35,322 bases of DNA, from positions 1 to 35,322 of the forward strand of contig CAZLDG010000014.1 of the NCBI GenBank assembly GCA_964558405.1. Direction: 5' to 3'. Source of the stretch: Thioglobus_B sp964558405. Its GTDB lineage: Bacteria; Pseudomonadota; Gammaproteobacteria; PS1; Pseudothioglobaceae. The position numbers were made by a program, and so were the translations under genes. The notes below the pieces were generated by a model. It was not told the DNA's origin. It did not search any database and saw nothing but the letters and a program-made list of their open reading frames with translations. Below are positions 25,103-33,688 of the stretch, piece by piece. Positions within the stretch are counted from its first letter, which is position 1, and each line of letters opens with the position of its first letter.

Positions 25103-26090
25103 ACTGATTGATAAATTTGGTCGTGAGATTAATTACCTGAGAATCTCCATTACCGAACACTGCAATTATCGCTGTTTTTATTGTCGCGACGACGAACACG
25201 TGCCTGATTGTAAGCGTGAGGACATTCTCAGTTATGAAGACGTACAGCGTATTGTCAGATTATTTGCCGAGATGGGGGTTAAAAAAGTGCGTCTCACCGG
25301 TGGCGAGCCGCTACTAAGACGCGGTATTGTTAAAATCGCTAATCTGATTAGCAACACCCCAGGTATTGAGGATGTGCCACTATCAACCAATGCTCATCTA
25401 CTGGGAAAATTTGCCGACAAACTCCATAGTAACGGTATTAACCGCGTTAATATCTCCATTGATTCCTTACAGCCAGAACGCTTTAAAAAGATTACCCGTG
25501 GCGGTGATGTTGCTGAGGTAATTGATGGTATTGATGCGGCAATCGCCTCAGGCATGAGTCCGATAAAAATTAACATGGTGGTGATGCGTGGCATCAATGA
25601 TGATGAGATTGAATCGATGATTGACTTTGCCATTGGCAGAGGCATTGATATACGCTTTATTGAAACCATGCCTATCGGCACAGCCGGTATTGAAGCCGCC
25701 GCTCAACACATGAGCGAAGCGGAAATCTTGGATCGTATTAATGCACATCTGCACAACAACATTACTCCGCTGAGCTCAAAGAAAACCGACGGTCCAGCCA
25801 GTAATTATAAGATTGACAACACCGACTCAAGTGTCGGTGTGATTAGTGCAGTGTCTAATCATTTTTGTCAGACGTGCAATCGCGTTCGACTCACCGCCAA
25901 AGGCGAGTTGATTCTATGTCTGGGTCAAGAGGATGCCATCTCTCTTAAGGATTTGGTGCGCTCTGAGCTTAGTGATGATGAAATCAAGGCGCGTATTATG
26001 CAGGCCATTAACCAAAAGCCTAAGGCGCATGAATTCAACTCATCGATTGATAACATTAGCAATCGACAAATGGCGGAGATTGGCGGATGA
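25095..26090 (+). CDS. moaA: GTP 3',8-cyclase (radical SAM)
   Basis: 331-residue radical SAM enzyme that catalyses the first step of molybdopterin synthesis from GTP. The N-terminal SAM cluster cysteines are Cys23, Cys27 and Cys30 (CNYRCFYC), followed by VRLTGGEPLLR. The second [4Fe-4S] site is FCQTCNRVRLTAKGELILC, and the protein ends in the required Gly-Gly. The third residue of the cysteine motif context (YCRDD) differs from the common YCMP. It overlaps moaC (8 nt) and moaD (ATGA). Confidence 0.96.
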   Translation: MAKLIDKFGREINYLRISITEHCNYRCFYCRDDEHVPDCKREDILSYEDVQRIVRLFAEMGVKKVRLTGGEPLLRRGIVKIANLISNTPGIEDVPLSTNAHLLGKFADKLHSNGINRVNISIDSLQPERFKKITRGGDVAEVIDGIDAAIASGMSPIKINMVVMRGINDDEIESMIDFAIGRGIDIRFIETMPIGTAGIEAAAQHMSEAEILDRINAHLHNNITPLSSKKTDGPASNYKIDNTDSSVGVISAVSNHFCQTCNRVRLTAKGELILCLGQEDAISLKDLVRSELSDDEIKARIMQAINQKPKAHEFNSSIDNISNRQMAEIGG

Positions 26091-26323
26091 ATATTTTATA
26101 TTTTGCCTCACTTAAAGAAGCACTGAATTGCGCCAGTGAAGACATTGATCTTCCTCAGGATAGTTCAGTACAACAGCTACGTTCACTACTGGTAGAAAAA
26201 CACGGTGCTAAGCACTTTCCTGATAATATTTTATGTGCAGTTAACCAGGCCATTGCCACTGACGAACTCATTATACGAGAAGGTGATGAGATTGCTTTTT
26301 ATCCGCCGGTGACCGGTGGTTAG
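26087..26323 (+). CDS. moaD: Molybdopterin synthase sulfur carrier subunit
   Basis: 78-residue ubiquitin-like sulfur carrier ending in PPVTGG; the C-terminal glycine is the site of thiocarboxylation. It starts within the moaA stop and ends the operon just before a strong bidirectional terminator. Its partner moaE is encoded upstream in a separate unit. Confidence 0.94.
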   Translation: MNILYFASLKEALNCASEDIDLPQDSSVQQLRSLLVEKHGAKHFPDNILCAVNQAIATDELIIREGDEIAFYPPVTGG

Positions 26324-26330
26324 TAAAAAT

Positions 26331-26360
26331 AAAAAAACCTCTCAAATGAGAGGTTTTTTT
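26331..26360. terminator. Bidirectional intrinsic terminator between moaD and the DsrC-like gene
   Basis: CCTCTC (26338-26343) pairs with GAGAGG (26348-26353) around a 4-nt loop, with A7 on one side and T7 on the other, so it works for both convergent units. Confidence 0.92.
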
Positions 26361-26381
26361 ATAACTAGAGTGGCTTAAATC

Positions 26382-26717
26382 TTAACCCGTACTCCAACCT
26401 CTAGGGCGTTTCATACCCGAGGCCTTACAGGCTTGTTTAACATAGCCATAAGGAAACATAGTAAATAACTTAGCCTTGGCACCCTTCTTGTCTAAACCGA
26501 AGTCAAGGGTCATGTGTTTGGTGGTATGGCGTACATCGGGTGCTACGCCATTTTCATCGTAATACTCACGCATGAAATCAAACACTTTCCAATAGTCATC
26601 ATCAAGCTCTAAGTCTTCGGCCTCTGCCAACGCAGTAGCCACATCATGATCCCAGTCCTCGGGGTGTACCAAGTAACCCTCTGGATCCAGTTCTATTTCT
26701 TTGTCGTTAATTTTCAT
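26382..26717 (-). CDS. DsrC/TusE-family protein lacking CysA
   Basis: 111-residue DsrC/TusE/DsvC superfamily protein. The fold-specific N-terminus (DPEGYLVHPEDWD), HTTKHMTLDF and the C-terminal arm FPYGYVKQACKASGMKRPRGW are recognisable. In true DsrC the arm carries two cysteines eleven residues apart; TusE keeps only the last one. Here CysB is present (Cys97), but the CysA position (108) is Trp and the tail ends GWSTG. It therefore cannot form the DsrC trisulfide or accept sulfur as TusE does, and may be one of the CysA-lacking relatives proposed to be regulatory. It sits at the 3' end of the nar operon, 48 nt after the 61-aa gene, with GGAG upstream of the ATG. Confidence 0.87.
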   Translation of the reverse strand: MKINDKEIELDPEGYLVHPEDWDHDVATALAEAEDLELDDDYWKVFDFMREYYDENGVAPDVRHTTKHMTLDFGLDKKGAKAKLFTMFPYGYVKQACKASGMKRPRGWSTG

Positions 26718-26765
26718 CCAACAATCACTCCAAATCGAATTGCGCCTTTAGTGCGACACAACAAA

Positions 26766-26951
26766 TCAACAGTAGTTAGCAAAGTTTGCATCTGAACCTT
26801 CTTTGCCATCTGCATAACCAGCCTCATAAGCTTCGGTTATTCTTTGCTCTTCTATTTCAGGGTTTTGAAGATAACCAGCCACCCATCCCTGGATGTAGTT
26901 ATCATCAACGCCCATTTCCTCCATTTTCTTAATATTTTCGTAATAAGACAT
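26766..26951 (-). CDS. Small protein of unknown function in the nar operon
   Basis: 61-residue acidic, mostly helical protein with no signal peptide, membrane helix or domain I recognise. It contains WVAGYLQNP and a helical AYEAGYADGKEG stretch, and the last residue is cysteine (ANYC). It lies 16 nt after narI and 48 nt before the DsrC-like gene, all on one strand. Only a weak ribosome-binding sequence precedes the ATG at 26951. Position and continuous polarity suggest a real gene cotranscribed with narGHJI. Confidence 0.6.
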   Translation of the reverse strand: MSYYENIKKMEEMGVDDNYIQGWVAGYLQNPEIEEQRITEAYEAGYADGKEGSDANFANYC

Positions 26952-26967
26952 TGATATAACTCAATTT

Positions 26968-27684
26968 TTAGTTATTTCTAACACGTTTTCTTCTAACGAT
27001 TTGATACGGACGCATCAAGTACGTTAGTGGTACTGACCAAACGTGTACCAAACGTGTAAATGGAAATACCAAGAATAAGGTCATGCCAAAAATCATATGG
27101 CGCTTATAGCTATTAGCCACATCCACATAGCCTTCACCACCTGCAGCGGTTAACAGCGTAGGATCTACACTTAGCGTTGCGATCGATTTCACATATTCTG
27201 CCAATTGCAACATGGTTTGTACATTACCATCAGCGGCGTGATGTAGAGAACCTGGAATGGTTGCCAAGCCCAGTGCAGCGGTTAACAAAATCCAAAAGAT
27301 AACAAAGTTATCTCTAAAGCGACTGACCGCTTTCACGCGCTCATTAGTCATACGACGCATAAATAGCATCAATGCACCAATCAAGGCCATACCACCAAAT
27401 ACCGCACCCGCATAAGCAGCGATGTATTGGTGTTGCACATCAGTTGCCACCATTTGCCACCAACTGTGTGGCAACAACATACCAGCTGCATGTCCAAAGA
27501 AGATACCGATAATACCTATGTGGAACAGGTTCGACGCTAAGCGCATATTGCTATTGCCCAGTAATTGCGATGAATCTGCCTTCCAAGTATATTGTTCACG
27601 ATCAAATCGAATCCAACTACCCAGAATAAAAACAACGCCTGCTATGTATGGATATACTCCGAATAAAAAGTTTTCTAAACTCAT
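26968..27684 (-). CDS. narI: Respiratory nitrate reductase gamma subunit (cytochrome b)
   Basis: 238-residue membrane cytochrome b that oxidises quinol and passes electrons to NarH. Five hydrophobic helices are predicted. The four haem-ligating histidines are His55, His65, His196 and His214 (compare His56, 66, 187 and 205 in E. coli). AAGGAG precedes the ATG. It lies 10 nt after narJ. Confidence 0.95.
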   Translation of the reverse strand: MSLENFLFGVYPYIAGVVFILGSWIRFDREQYTWKADSSQLLGNSNMRLASNLFHIGIIGIFFGHAAGMLLPHSWWQMVATDVQHQYIAAYAGAVFGGMALIGALMLFMRRMTNERVKAVSRFRDNFVIFWILLTAALGLATIPGSLHHAADGNVQTMLQLAEYVKSIATLSVDPTLLTAAGGEGYVDVANSYKRHMIFGMTLFLVFPFTRLVHVWSVPLTYLMRPYQIVRRKRVRNN

Positions 27685-27694
27685 AGTTTTCTCC

Positions 27695-28210
27695 TTATGC
27701 TGCTTCAGCTAGATAGCTGCGCTTTTCAACAATTTTCATCAATTTAGCGTATGGACTGTCAGCGTCCTCTAAATTGTCCGCAATGACCTTAATGATCTTC
27801 TTAGCATCACCCAAGAACACTCGAGAAGACATGTCGTCTAGGGTGGATACATATTCTAAGATCAAAGGCAAGAAGTCAGGAATCTCTCCATCTTTAGCCT
27901 CTAAACCTTCGCCCTTAAAATGCTCAGAAAGGTCAATCAGTGCTGGACCTCTGCCCTTATCATCACCAAAGATATGGTGTGTTAAGTGCAGATCATGTTC
28001 TGGCACCATGTCAAACGTCTCCACATAAGTTTGTTGCATGCCAGTTGGCGTATGGACTCGCATCCAAGCAATAAACTCAATAATGGTCTGTTTTTCACTC
28101 TCATCAATCGAATCCGATTGATTGACATACTCAATGACTGCATCTAGATTGTTCATCAACTCATCGTTGGGATAATCTAGTAGTCTGGATAACACGTTAA
28201 ATACTTGCAT
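27695..28210 (-). CDS. narJ: Nitrate reductase molybdenum cofactor assembly chaperone
   Basis: 171-residue NarJ/TorD-family chaperone, which binds apo-NarG and is needed for cofactor insertion and membrane attachment. The N-terminal LSRLLDYPNDELM, the YVETFD segment, and HHIFGDDKGRGPALIDL are family signatures. It is somewhat shorter than E. coli NarJ (236), lacking C-terminal residues. Its ATG has AAGGAG upstream, 12 nt after the narH stop. Confidence 0.93.
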   Translation of the reverse strand: MQVFNVLSRLLDYPNDELMNNLDAVIEYVNQSDSIDESEKQTIIEFIAWMRVHTPTGMQQTYVETFDMVPEHDLHLTHHIFGDDKGRGPALIDLSEHFKGEGLEAKDGEIPDFLPLILEYVSTLDDMSSRVFLGDAKKIIKVIADNLEDADSPYAKLMKIVEKRSYLAEAA

Positions 28211-28222
28211 TATTTTTTCTCC

Positions 28223-29773
28223 TTAACCTTTCTTTTGCGGCATCATTTCAACCGGAATTACCGCCTTCTTACGTGGCGCTGGGAATAGACTAAAGCCTTT
28301 TCCGCCTTCCGAACCATGCGAACTGGTGTTACCACCTGAGAAGCCATTTTGACCTTGGAAGCCATATGGGTCTTCAAGACGCATTTCCTCATGCGAGGTT
28401 GGAATCACGAAGCGATCCTCATAATTGGCCAAACCTAGGTAACGATACATTTCCTCAGCTTGCTCAACACTTAGACCCGCATCAGCTAATACATCAGCAC
28501 CATCGGTACCTTCAACCGCCTTGAAGCGCTGATGGGCACGCATGGCCAGTAGCTTAGAGATTGAACTGATGATTGGCTTTTCATCACCTGCAGTAAACAT
28601 ATTTGCCAAGTATTGCGCTGGGAATCTAACCGCATCAGCCGTTGGAATTACGCCGTTTGAGGTTGGTACCGCGCCCTTGTCAATTTGGCTTTGAACCGGA
28701 GACAATGGTGGTACATACCACATCATTGGCAGGGTTCTATACTCTGGGTGAATTGGGAAGGCAATCTTCCAATCCTTAACCATCTTGTACACTGGTGAGT
28801 TCTGCGCAGCATCAATCCATGATTGTGGCACGCCATCTTCAAGCGCTTGAGCAATTACCGCTGGATCATTTGGATCTAGGAAAGTGTCTAGATGCTCCTG
28901 ATATAGATTTTGCTCATTAGCCGTAGACGCCGTATCAGCAATCTTATCGGCATCATAAAGCATTACACCTACATAACGGATACGACCTACACAAGACTCA
29001 GCACAGGCCATTGGCAAGCCCGATTCAATACGTGGGTAACAACCGATACATTTCTCAGATTTGCCTGACTCCCAGTTGTAGTAAACCTTCTTGTATGGAC
29101 AGCCGGTTACACACATTCTCCAACCACGACATTTGTCTTGGTCAACCAGAACGATACCGTCTTCTTCACGCTTATAAATCGCACCCGATGGGCATGAAGC
29201 CGCACAAGCTGGATTTAGACAGTGATTACATAATCTTGGTAAGTACATGTGGAAAGTGTTCTCAAACTCCTTGTACATCTCTTTCTCGATGTTTTTGAAG
29301 TTGGTATCTTTCGAGCGTTTTTCAAACTCACCCGCTAGATCATCTTCCCAGTTCGGACCCCATTCAATCTTCTCCATGTCTTTACCAGTAATCTGTGACA
29401 CTGGACGCGCTGTTGGCGTAGCCTCAGATAGTGGTGAAGATTGTAGCTTATGATATTTATAATCAAATGGCTCGTAATAATCGTCAATCTCTGGCATATC
29501 TGGATTGGCAAATAGGTTCATCAGCTTGCTGGTACGACCGCCCGCTTTTAGCTCTAGGTTGTTGTTAACAACCTTCCAGCCGCCTTTCCATTTTTCTTGG
29601 TCTTCCCAGTTCTTAGGAAAACCAATACCAGGCTTAGATTCAACGTTATTAAACCAAGCGTATTCAACACCTTTACGGTTGGTCCAAATGTTTTTACAAG
29701 TTACTGAACAAGTGTGACAACCAATACACTTATCTAGATTCAGTACCATTGAAATTTGTGCTCTTATTTTCAT
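28223..29773 (-). CDS. narH: Respiratory nitrate reductase beta subunit
   Basis: 516-residue iron-sulfur subunit carrying electrons from NarI to NarG. It has four cysteine groups for three [4Fe-4S] clusters and one [3Fe-4S] cluster: CIGCHTCSVTC near the N-terminus, CNHCLNPACAASCP, the group with a tryptophan in place of one cysteine (CRGWRMCVTGCP), which gives the 3Fe cluster, and CIGCYPRIESGLPMAC. It is similar in length to E. coli NarH (512). AGGAG precedes the ATG. Confidence 0.96.
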   Translation of the reverse strand: MKIRAQISMVLNLDKCIGCHTCSVTCKNIWTNRKGVEYAWFNNVESKPGIGFPKNWEDQEKWKGGWKVVNNNLELKAGGRTSKLMNLFANPDMPEIDDYYEPFDYKYHKLQSSPLSEATPTARPVSQITGKDMEKIEWGPNWEDDLAGEFEKRSKDTNFKNIEKEMYKEFENTFHMYLPRLCNHCLNPACAASCPSGAIYKREEDGIVLVDQDKCRGWRMCVTGCPYKKVYYNWESGKSEKCIGCYPRIESGLPMACAESCVGRIRYVGVMLYDADKIADTASTANEQNLYQEHLDTFLDPNDPAVIAQALEDGVPQSWIDAAQNSPVYKMVKDWKIAFPIHPEYRTLPMMWYVPPLSPVQSQIDKGAVPTSNGVIPTADAVRFPAQYLANMFTAGDEKPIISSISKLLAMRAHQRFKAVEGTDGADVLADAGLSVEQAEEMYRYLGLANYEDRFVIPTSHEEMRLEDPYGFQGQNGFSGGNTSSHGSEGGKGFSLFPAPRKKAVIPVEMMPQKKG

Positions 29774-29792
29774 CTTTAGTCTCCTATCTAGA

Positions 29793-32700
29793 TTAGTTAT
29801 TGATACCTGGAGGATTCTTCTGTGCCTCCCGCTCAGGTGTGAGTGGTCTTTCTAACCAGTCCACATCTTGATCTTCAATCTTATGTACGATTACATACTC
29901 ATCACGGTTAGAACCTACCGTACCGTAGTAGTTAAAGGCATACGAGAGTTGTGCATAACCACCAATCATATGTGTTGGCTTTGGTACCGTACGCGTTACC
30001 GCGTTGAGAATACCACCACGCTTACCGGTTGATGGTGAGCCACATACATTGACATTCTTCTCTTGAGCGTGATACATAATCGCCATGCCATCTGGTACTC
30101 TTTGTGAAACCACCACACGTGCTGTGGTTGCACCGTTAGCGTTTACTGCTTCAACCCAATCGTTATCTTCCAAACCGATGGACTTCGCATCCGCCTCAGA
30201 TACCCAGAAGTATGGACCACCGCGGAACAAGGTCAACATTCTTAAGTTGTCCTGATAGGTTGAGTGAATACCCCACTTCGAGTGTGGTGTAATCCAGTTC
30301 AGCACTAAGTGCGGCTTCTTCTTCACTGCAGCTGGTACGCTGTCATGTGCCTTAAGGTCAACCGCTGGCTTATAGGTACAGAAACCTTCACCAAAATCTA
30401 GCATCCATTCGTGATCCTGATAGAACTGGGCACGACCCGTGAGTGTTCTTAGTGGAATGTGCTCATGCAAGTTGGTGTAACAAGCGTTATAACTCACCTT
30501 CTCAGATTCAATACCTGACCAAGTTGGCGCGGTAATAATCTTACGCGGTTGAGAAACGATATCACGATAAGTAATCTTATCTTCATGACGGCCTTCGTAT
30601 AAGTGCGAGTGATCAACACCGGTCTTCTTCGACTGTGCTGTCCATGACTTATGCGCCACCTCACCGTTGGTCTCAGGTGCCATGCGCATTACTGCGTCAC
30701 ACACATGAATATCCTCGGCCAGTGATGGCATGCCCTTAGAGATACCTTCTTCTTTAATGGTACCGTTAAGCTCTTTCAGCTCATCAATTTCTTGATCGGT
30801 ATTCCAGTCTACACCCTTAATGGTATTACCCAACTTATTCATTAGTGGACCTAGAGCAATATACTTGTTATAAGTATTTGGATAGTCTCTTTCTACCACT
30901 TTGAAAATTGGTGCTGTCTTACCTGGAATTAGGTCGCATTCACCCTTCTTCCAATCTTTAACCTCACCCAGAGGTTGAGCCAGCGCCATTGGTGTATCGT
31001 GTTGCATTGGCAAGGCTACCACATCTTTTTGTGTACCTAGATGCTTCTCAGAAAGCTCCGAGAACTTCTTGGCAATGGTCTTAAAGATCTGCCAGTCTGA
31101 ACGCGCTTCCCAAGCCGGATCTACCGCTTTACCCAATGGGTGAATAAATGGATGCATATCCGTGGTGTTAATATCAGCCTTCTCATACCAAGTTGCTGTT
31201 GGTAGAACGATATCTGAATAAGCACCGGTTGAGTTGAGACGGAAGTTAATATCTACCATCAGGTCTAACTTACCTATTGGCGCTTTCTCATGCCACTTAA
31301 TCTCTTTACAAGCCTCACCTTCAGGGCCTTCGGTAAGTACACCGTTTTGTGCACCTAGTAAGTGCTTCAAGAAGTATTCATGACCCTTAGACGAACAACC
31401 AATTAGGTTAGAGCGCCATACAAATAGGTTACGCGGATGATTTTCTTCGGCGTCGATATCTTCATAAGCAAAGTTAATATCGCCACTCTTAAGCTTGTCA
31501 GCCAAATAACTTGATACACCCGCTTCATCAGTTGCACCAGCCGCTTCAGCTTCTTTTACAATCTCTAATGGGTTCTTATCAAAGTGTGGCATTGATGGTG
31601 TCCAACCCATACGCTGCGCTGCAACGTTATAGTCGGCCAATTGATTACCACGGTATTTAGCTTTAGCGGTTGAAGCCAATAAATCATCTGCCTCTACACG
31701 CTCATAACGCCACTGATCGGTATGGAAGTACCAGTAGGTAGTTGAAGCGGTATGTCTTGGTGGACGATGCCAGTCAAGACCAAAGGCAATTGGCGCCCAA
31801 CCTGCTTGTGGACGTAGCTTTTCTTGGCCCACGTAGTGTGCCCAACCACCGCCAGACTGGCCCACACAACCACAAATGTGTAGCAGGTTCATAATGCCGC
31901 GATAGTTCATATCATTGTGATACCAGTGGTTAATCGCCGCACCGAGGATAACCATAGATTTACCACGAGTCTTCGAAGCGTTATCTGCAAATTCACGACC
32001 GGTAGTCTCTAAATCCGCCGCTGGAACGCCCGTTACCTTCGCTGCCCAAGCTGGTGTATAAGGTACTGACTCATCATCATAAGAAGTTGCTAGGTTATCA
32101 CCTAAGCCACGATCAATACCGTATTGTGCGATTTGCAGATCACAAACCGAAGTAACCATCACTTCTTCGCCTGAGGCTAACTTCAACTTACGCGCTGGAA
32201 TCTTGCGTACTAATGAATCGCCCTCATCTGGATTAAAGTGTGGGAAAGTGACATCAACCACAGCATCCGAGTTGTCAATACAGCTTAGTTCTGCTTCAAT
32301 CTCTTTGCCGTTGGCTTGTTCTAAGATATTCCATTTGCCATCTTCACCCCAGCGGAAACCCACCGAGCCGTTTGGCGCTACAAAAGACTTGCTCTTTGAA
32401 TCATAAACAATGGTCTTCCACTCAGGATTGTTATCTTCACCTAAGTTTTTATCAAAATCTGAGGCACGCAAGAAACGACCGGTAACCGTCTTACCATCGC
32501 GCTCTTCTAAGATAACTTGCATTGGGAAATCAGTAAAGCTACGCGCATATTCTGCAAAGTATGGATCTTGCTTGTCTACGTGGAACTCTTTCAGAGCCAC
32601 ATGACCCATGGCCATAAATGCTGCTGCGTCTGTACCTTGTTTAACTGGCATCCACAAGTCTGCAAACTTCACATATTCTGCGTAGTCTGGTGCCATTGAT

Positions 32701-33536
32701 ACCACCTTGGTACCGTTATAACGTGATTCAACCGCAAAGTGCGCATCTGGGGTACGTGTCATTGGCAGGTTAGCGCCGCAAACAATAATATATTTAGAGT
32801 TATACCAATCGGCAGATTCTGGTACGTCAGTTTGTTCACCCCAAACCTGTGGAGAAGCAGGTGGAAGATCACAATACCAGTCGTAGAATGAACCTACGCC
32901 AGCACCGATCATTGATAAATATCTTGAACCAGCCGCGTATGAAATCATACTCATCGCTGGAATTGGAGAGAAGCCGTAGATACGATCAGGTCCCCATTTT
33001 TTAATGGTGTAAACGTTAGCAGCAGCGGTCATTTCAACCACTTCATCCCAAGTTGAACGGACAAAACCACCTAGACCACGCACGCCAACATAAGCGTCAC
33101 GCTTGGACTTATCGACTTGGATTGCTTCCCAAGACTCAACTGGGTCTTTACCGCTGTTACGCTCTTCGCGATATAGGTCTAATAGACGGCCACGAACCAA
33201 TGGGTATTTAATACGGTGTGGAGAATATAAGTACCAAGAGAATGAAGCACCACGCTGACAACCACGGGGTTCGTGATTGGGTAGATCCTCGCGCGTTCTC
33301 GGATAGTCGGTCTGTTGCATCTCATAAGAGACCAAGCCATTTTTAACAAAAATCTGCCATGAGCAACCGCCCGTACAGTTAACACCGTGCGTTGAACGCA
33401 CTACCTTATCATGGCGCCAGCGATTACGGTAGGTGTCTTCCCAGCCGCGATCCTCTTCAGTGACGATACCATGTCCTTTTGCATAGGTCGACTTAATACG
33501 ATTAAAGTACTTCAGTCTGTCTAAAAAATGACTCAT
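29793..33536 (-). CDS. narG: Respiratory nitrate reductase alpha subunit
   Basis: 1247-residue catalytic subunit, the same length as E. coli NarG, reducing nitrate to nitrite at the cytoplasmic face. FS0 ligands are His50, Cys54, Cys58 and Cys93. The molybdenum ligand Asp223 lies in YCDLPPASPQ. The N-terminus VRSTHGVNCTGGCSW and C-terminus match NarG throughout. The start at 33536 (MSHFLDRLKYF) is chosen over a longer frame to 33593 because AGGAGA lies just upstream and it aligns with the E. coli start. There is no twin-arginine signal, as in other NarG proteins that stay cytoplasmic. Confidence 0.97.
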   Translation of the reverse strand: MSHFLDRLKYFNRIKSTYAKGHGIVTEEDRGWEDTYRNRWRHDKVVRSTHGVNCTGGCSWQIFVKNGLVSYEMQQTDYPRTREDLPNHEPRGCQRGASFSWYLYSPHRIKYPLVRGRLLDLYREERNSGKDPVESWEAIQVDKSKRDAYVGVRGLGGFVRSTWDEVVEMTAAANVYTIKKWGPDRIYGFSPIPAMSMISYAAGSRYLSMIGAGVGSFYDWYCDLPPASPQVWGEQTDVPESADWYNSKYIIVCGANLPMTRTPDAHFAVESRYNGTKVVSMAPDYAEYVKFADLWMPVKQGTDAAAFMAMGHVALKEFHVDKQDPYFAEYARSFTDFPMQVILEERDGKTVTGRFLRASDFDKNLGEDNNPEWKTIVYDSKSKSFVAPNGSVGFRWGEDGKWNILEQANGKEIEAELSCIDNSDAVVDVTFPHFNPDEGDSLVRKIPARKLKLASGEEVMVTSVCDLQIAQYGIDRGLGDNLATSYDDESVPYTPAWAAKVTGVPAADLETTGREFADNASKTRGKSMVILGAAINHWYHNDMNYRGIMNLLHICGCVGQSGGGWAHYVGQEKLRPQAGWAPIAFGLDWHRPPRHTASTTYWYFHTDQWRYERVEADDLLASTAKAKYRGNQLADYNVAAQRMGWTPSMPHFDKNPLEIVKEAEAAGATDEAGVSSYLADKLKSGDINFAYEDIDAEENHPRNLFVWRSNLIGCSSKGHEYFLKHLLGAQNGVLTEGPEGEACKEIKWHEKAPIGKLDLMVDINFRLNSTGAYSDIVLPTATWYEKADINTTDMHPFIHPLGKAVDPAWEARSDWQIFKTIAKKFSELSEKHLGTQKDVVALPMQHDTPMALAQPLGEVKDWKKGECDLIPGKTAPIFKVVERDYPNTYNKYIALGPLMNKLGNTIKGVDWNTDQEIDELKELNGTIKEEGISKGMPSLAEDIHVCDAVMRMAPETNGEVAHKSWTAQSKKTGVDHSHLYEGRHEDKITYRDIVSQPRKIITAPTWSGIESEKVSYNACYTNLHEHIPLRTLTGRAQFYQDHEWMLDFGEGFCTYKPAVDLKAHDSVPAAVKKKPHLVLNWITPHSKWGIHSTYQDNLRMLTLFRGGPYFWVSEADAKSIGLEDNDWVEAVNANGATTARVVVSQRVPDGMAIMYHAQEKNVNVCGSPSTGKRGGILNAVTRTVPKPTHMIGGYAQLSYAFNYYGTVGSNRDEYVIVHKIEDQDVDWLERPLTPEREAQKNPPGINN

Positions 33537-33688
33537 ATTTTTCTCCTGTTTTATTTCTGTCTTTTTCTTAATTAAAAAAGTTCTGCTAACCAAAGGCTTT
33601 TTTTGCCTTTACTAAAAATAACTACTTTGAATTATCTTTAGTAAAGGGTGGAGCGGAAAAACTTTCCCGCTCCGGGGGAGATCAAAGG
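33537..33688 (-). other. narK-narG intercistronic region with alternative hairpins
   Basis: 152 nt after narK without a coding frame. Three stems are visible: 33650-33656 with 33667-33673 (7-11 bp), 33606-33616 with 33637-33647 (11 bp, 20-nt loop), and 33592-33597 with 33605-33610 (6 bp around a T7 run). The second and third share bases 33606-33610 and cannot form together. None is directly followed by a clear U-run on the minus strand, so this looks more like an mRNA processing or partial attenuation region than a full terminator. The narG ribosome-binding site follows. Confidence 0.55.

Noticed and set aside
33537..33593. N-terminal extension of NarG by 19 residues
   Set aside because: The ATG at 33536 has AGGAGA upstream and aligns with the E. 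coli start.
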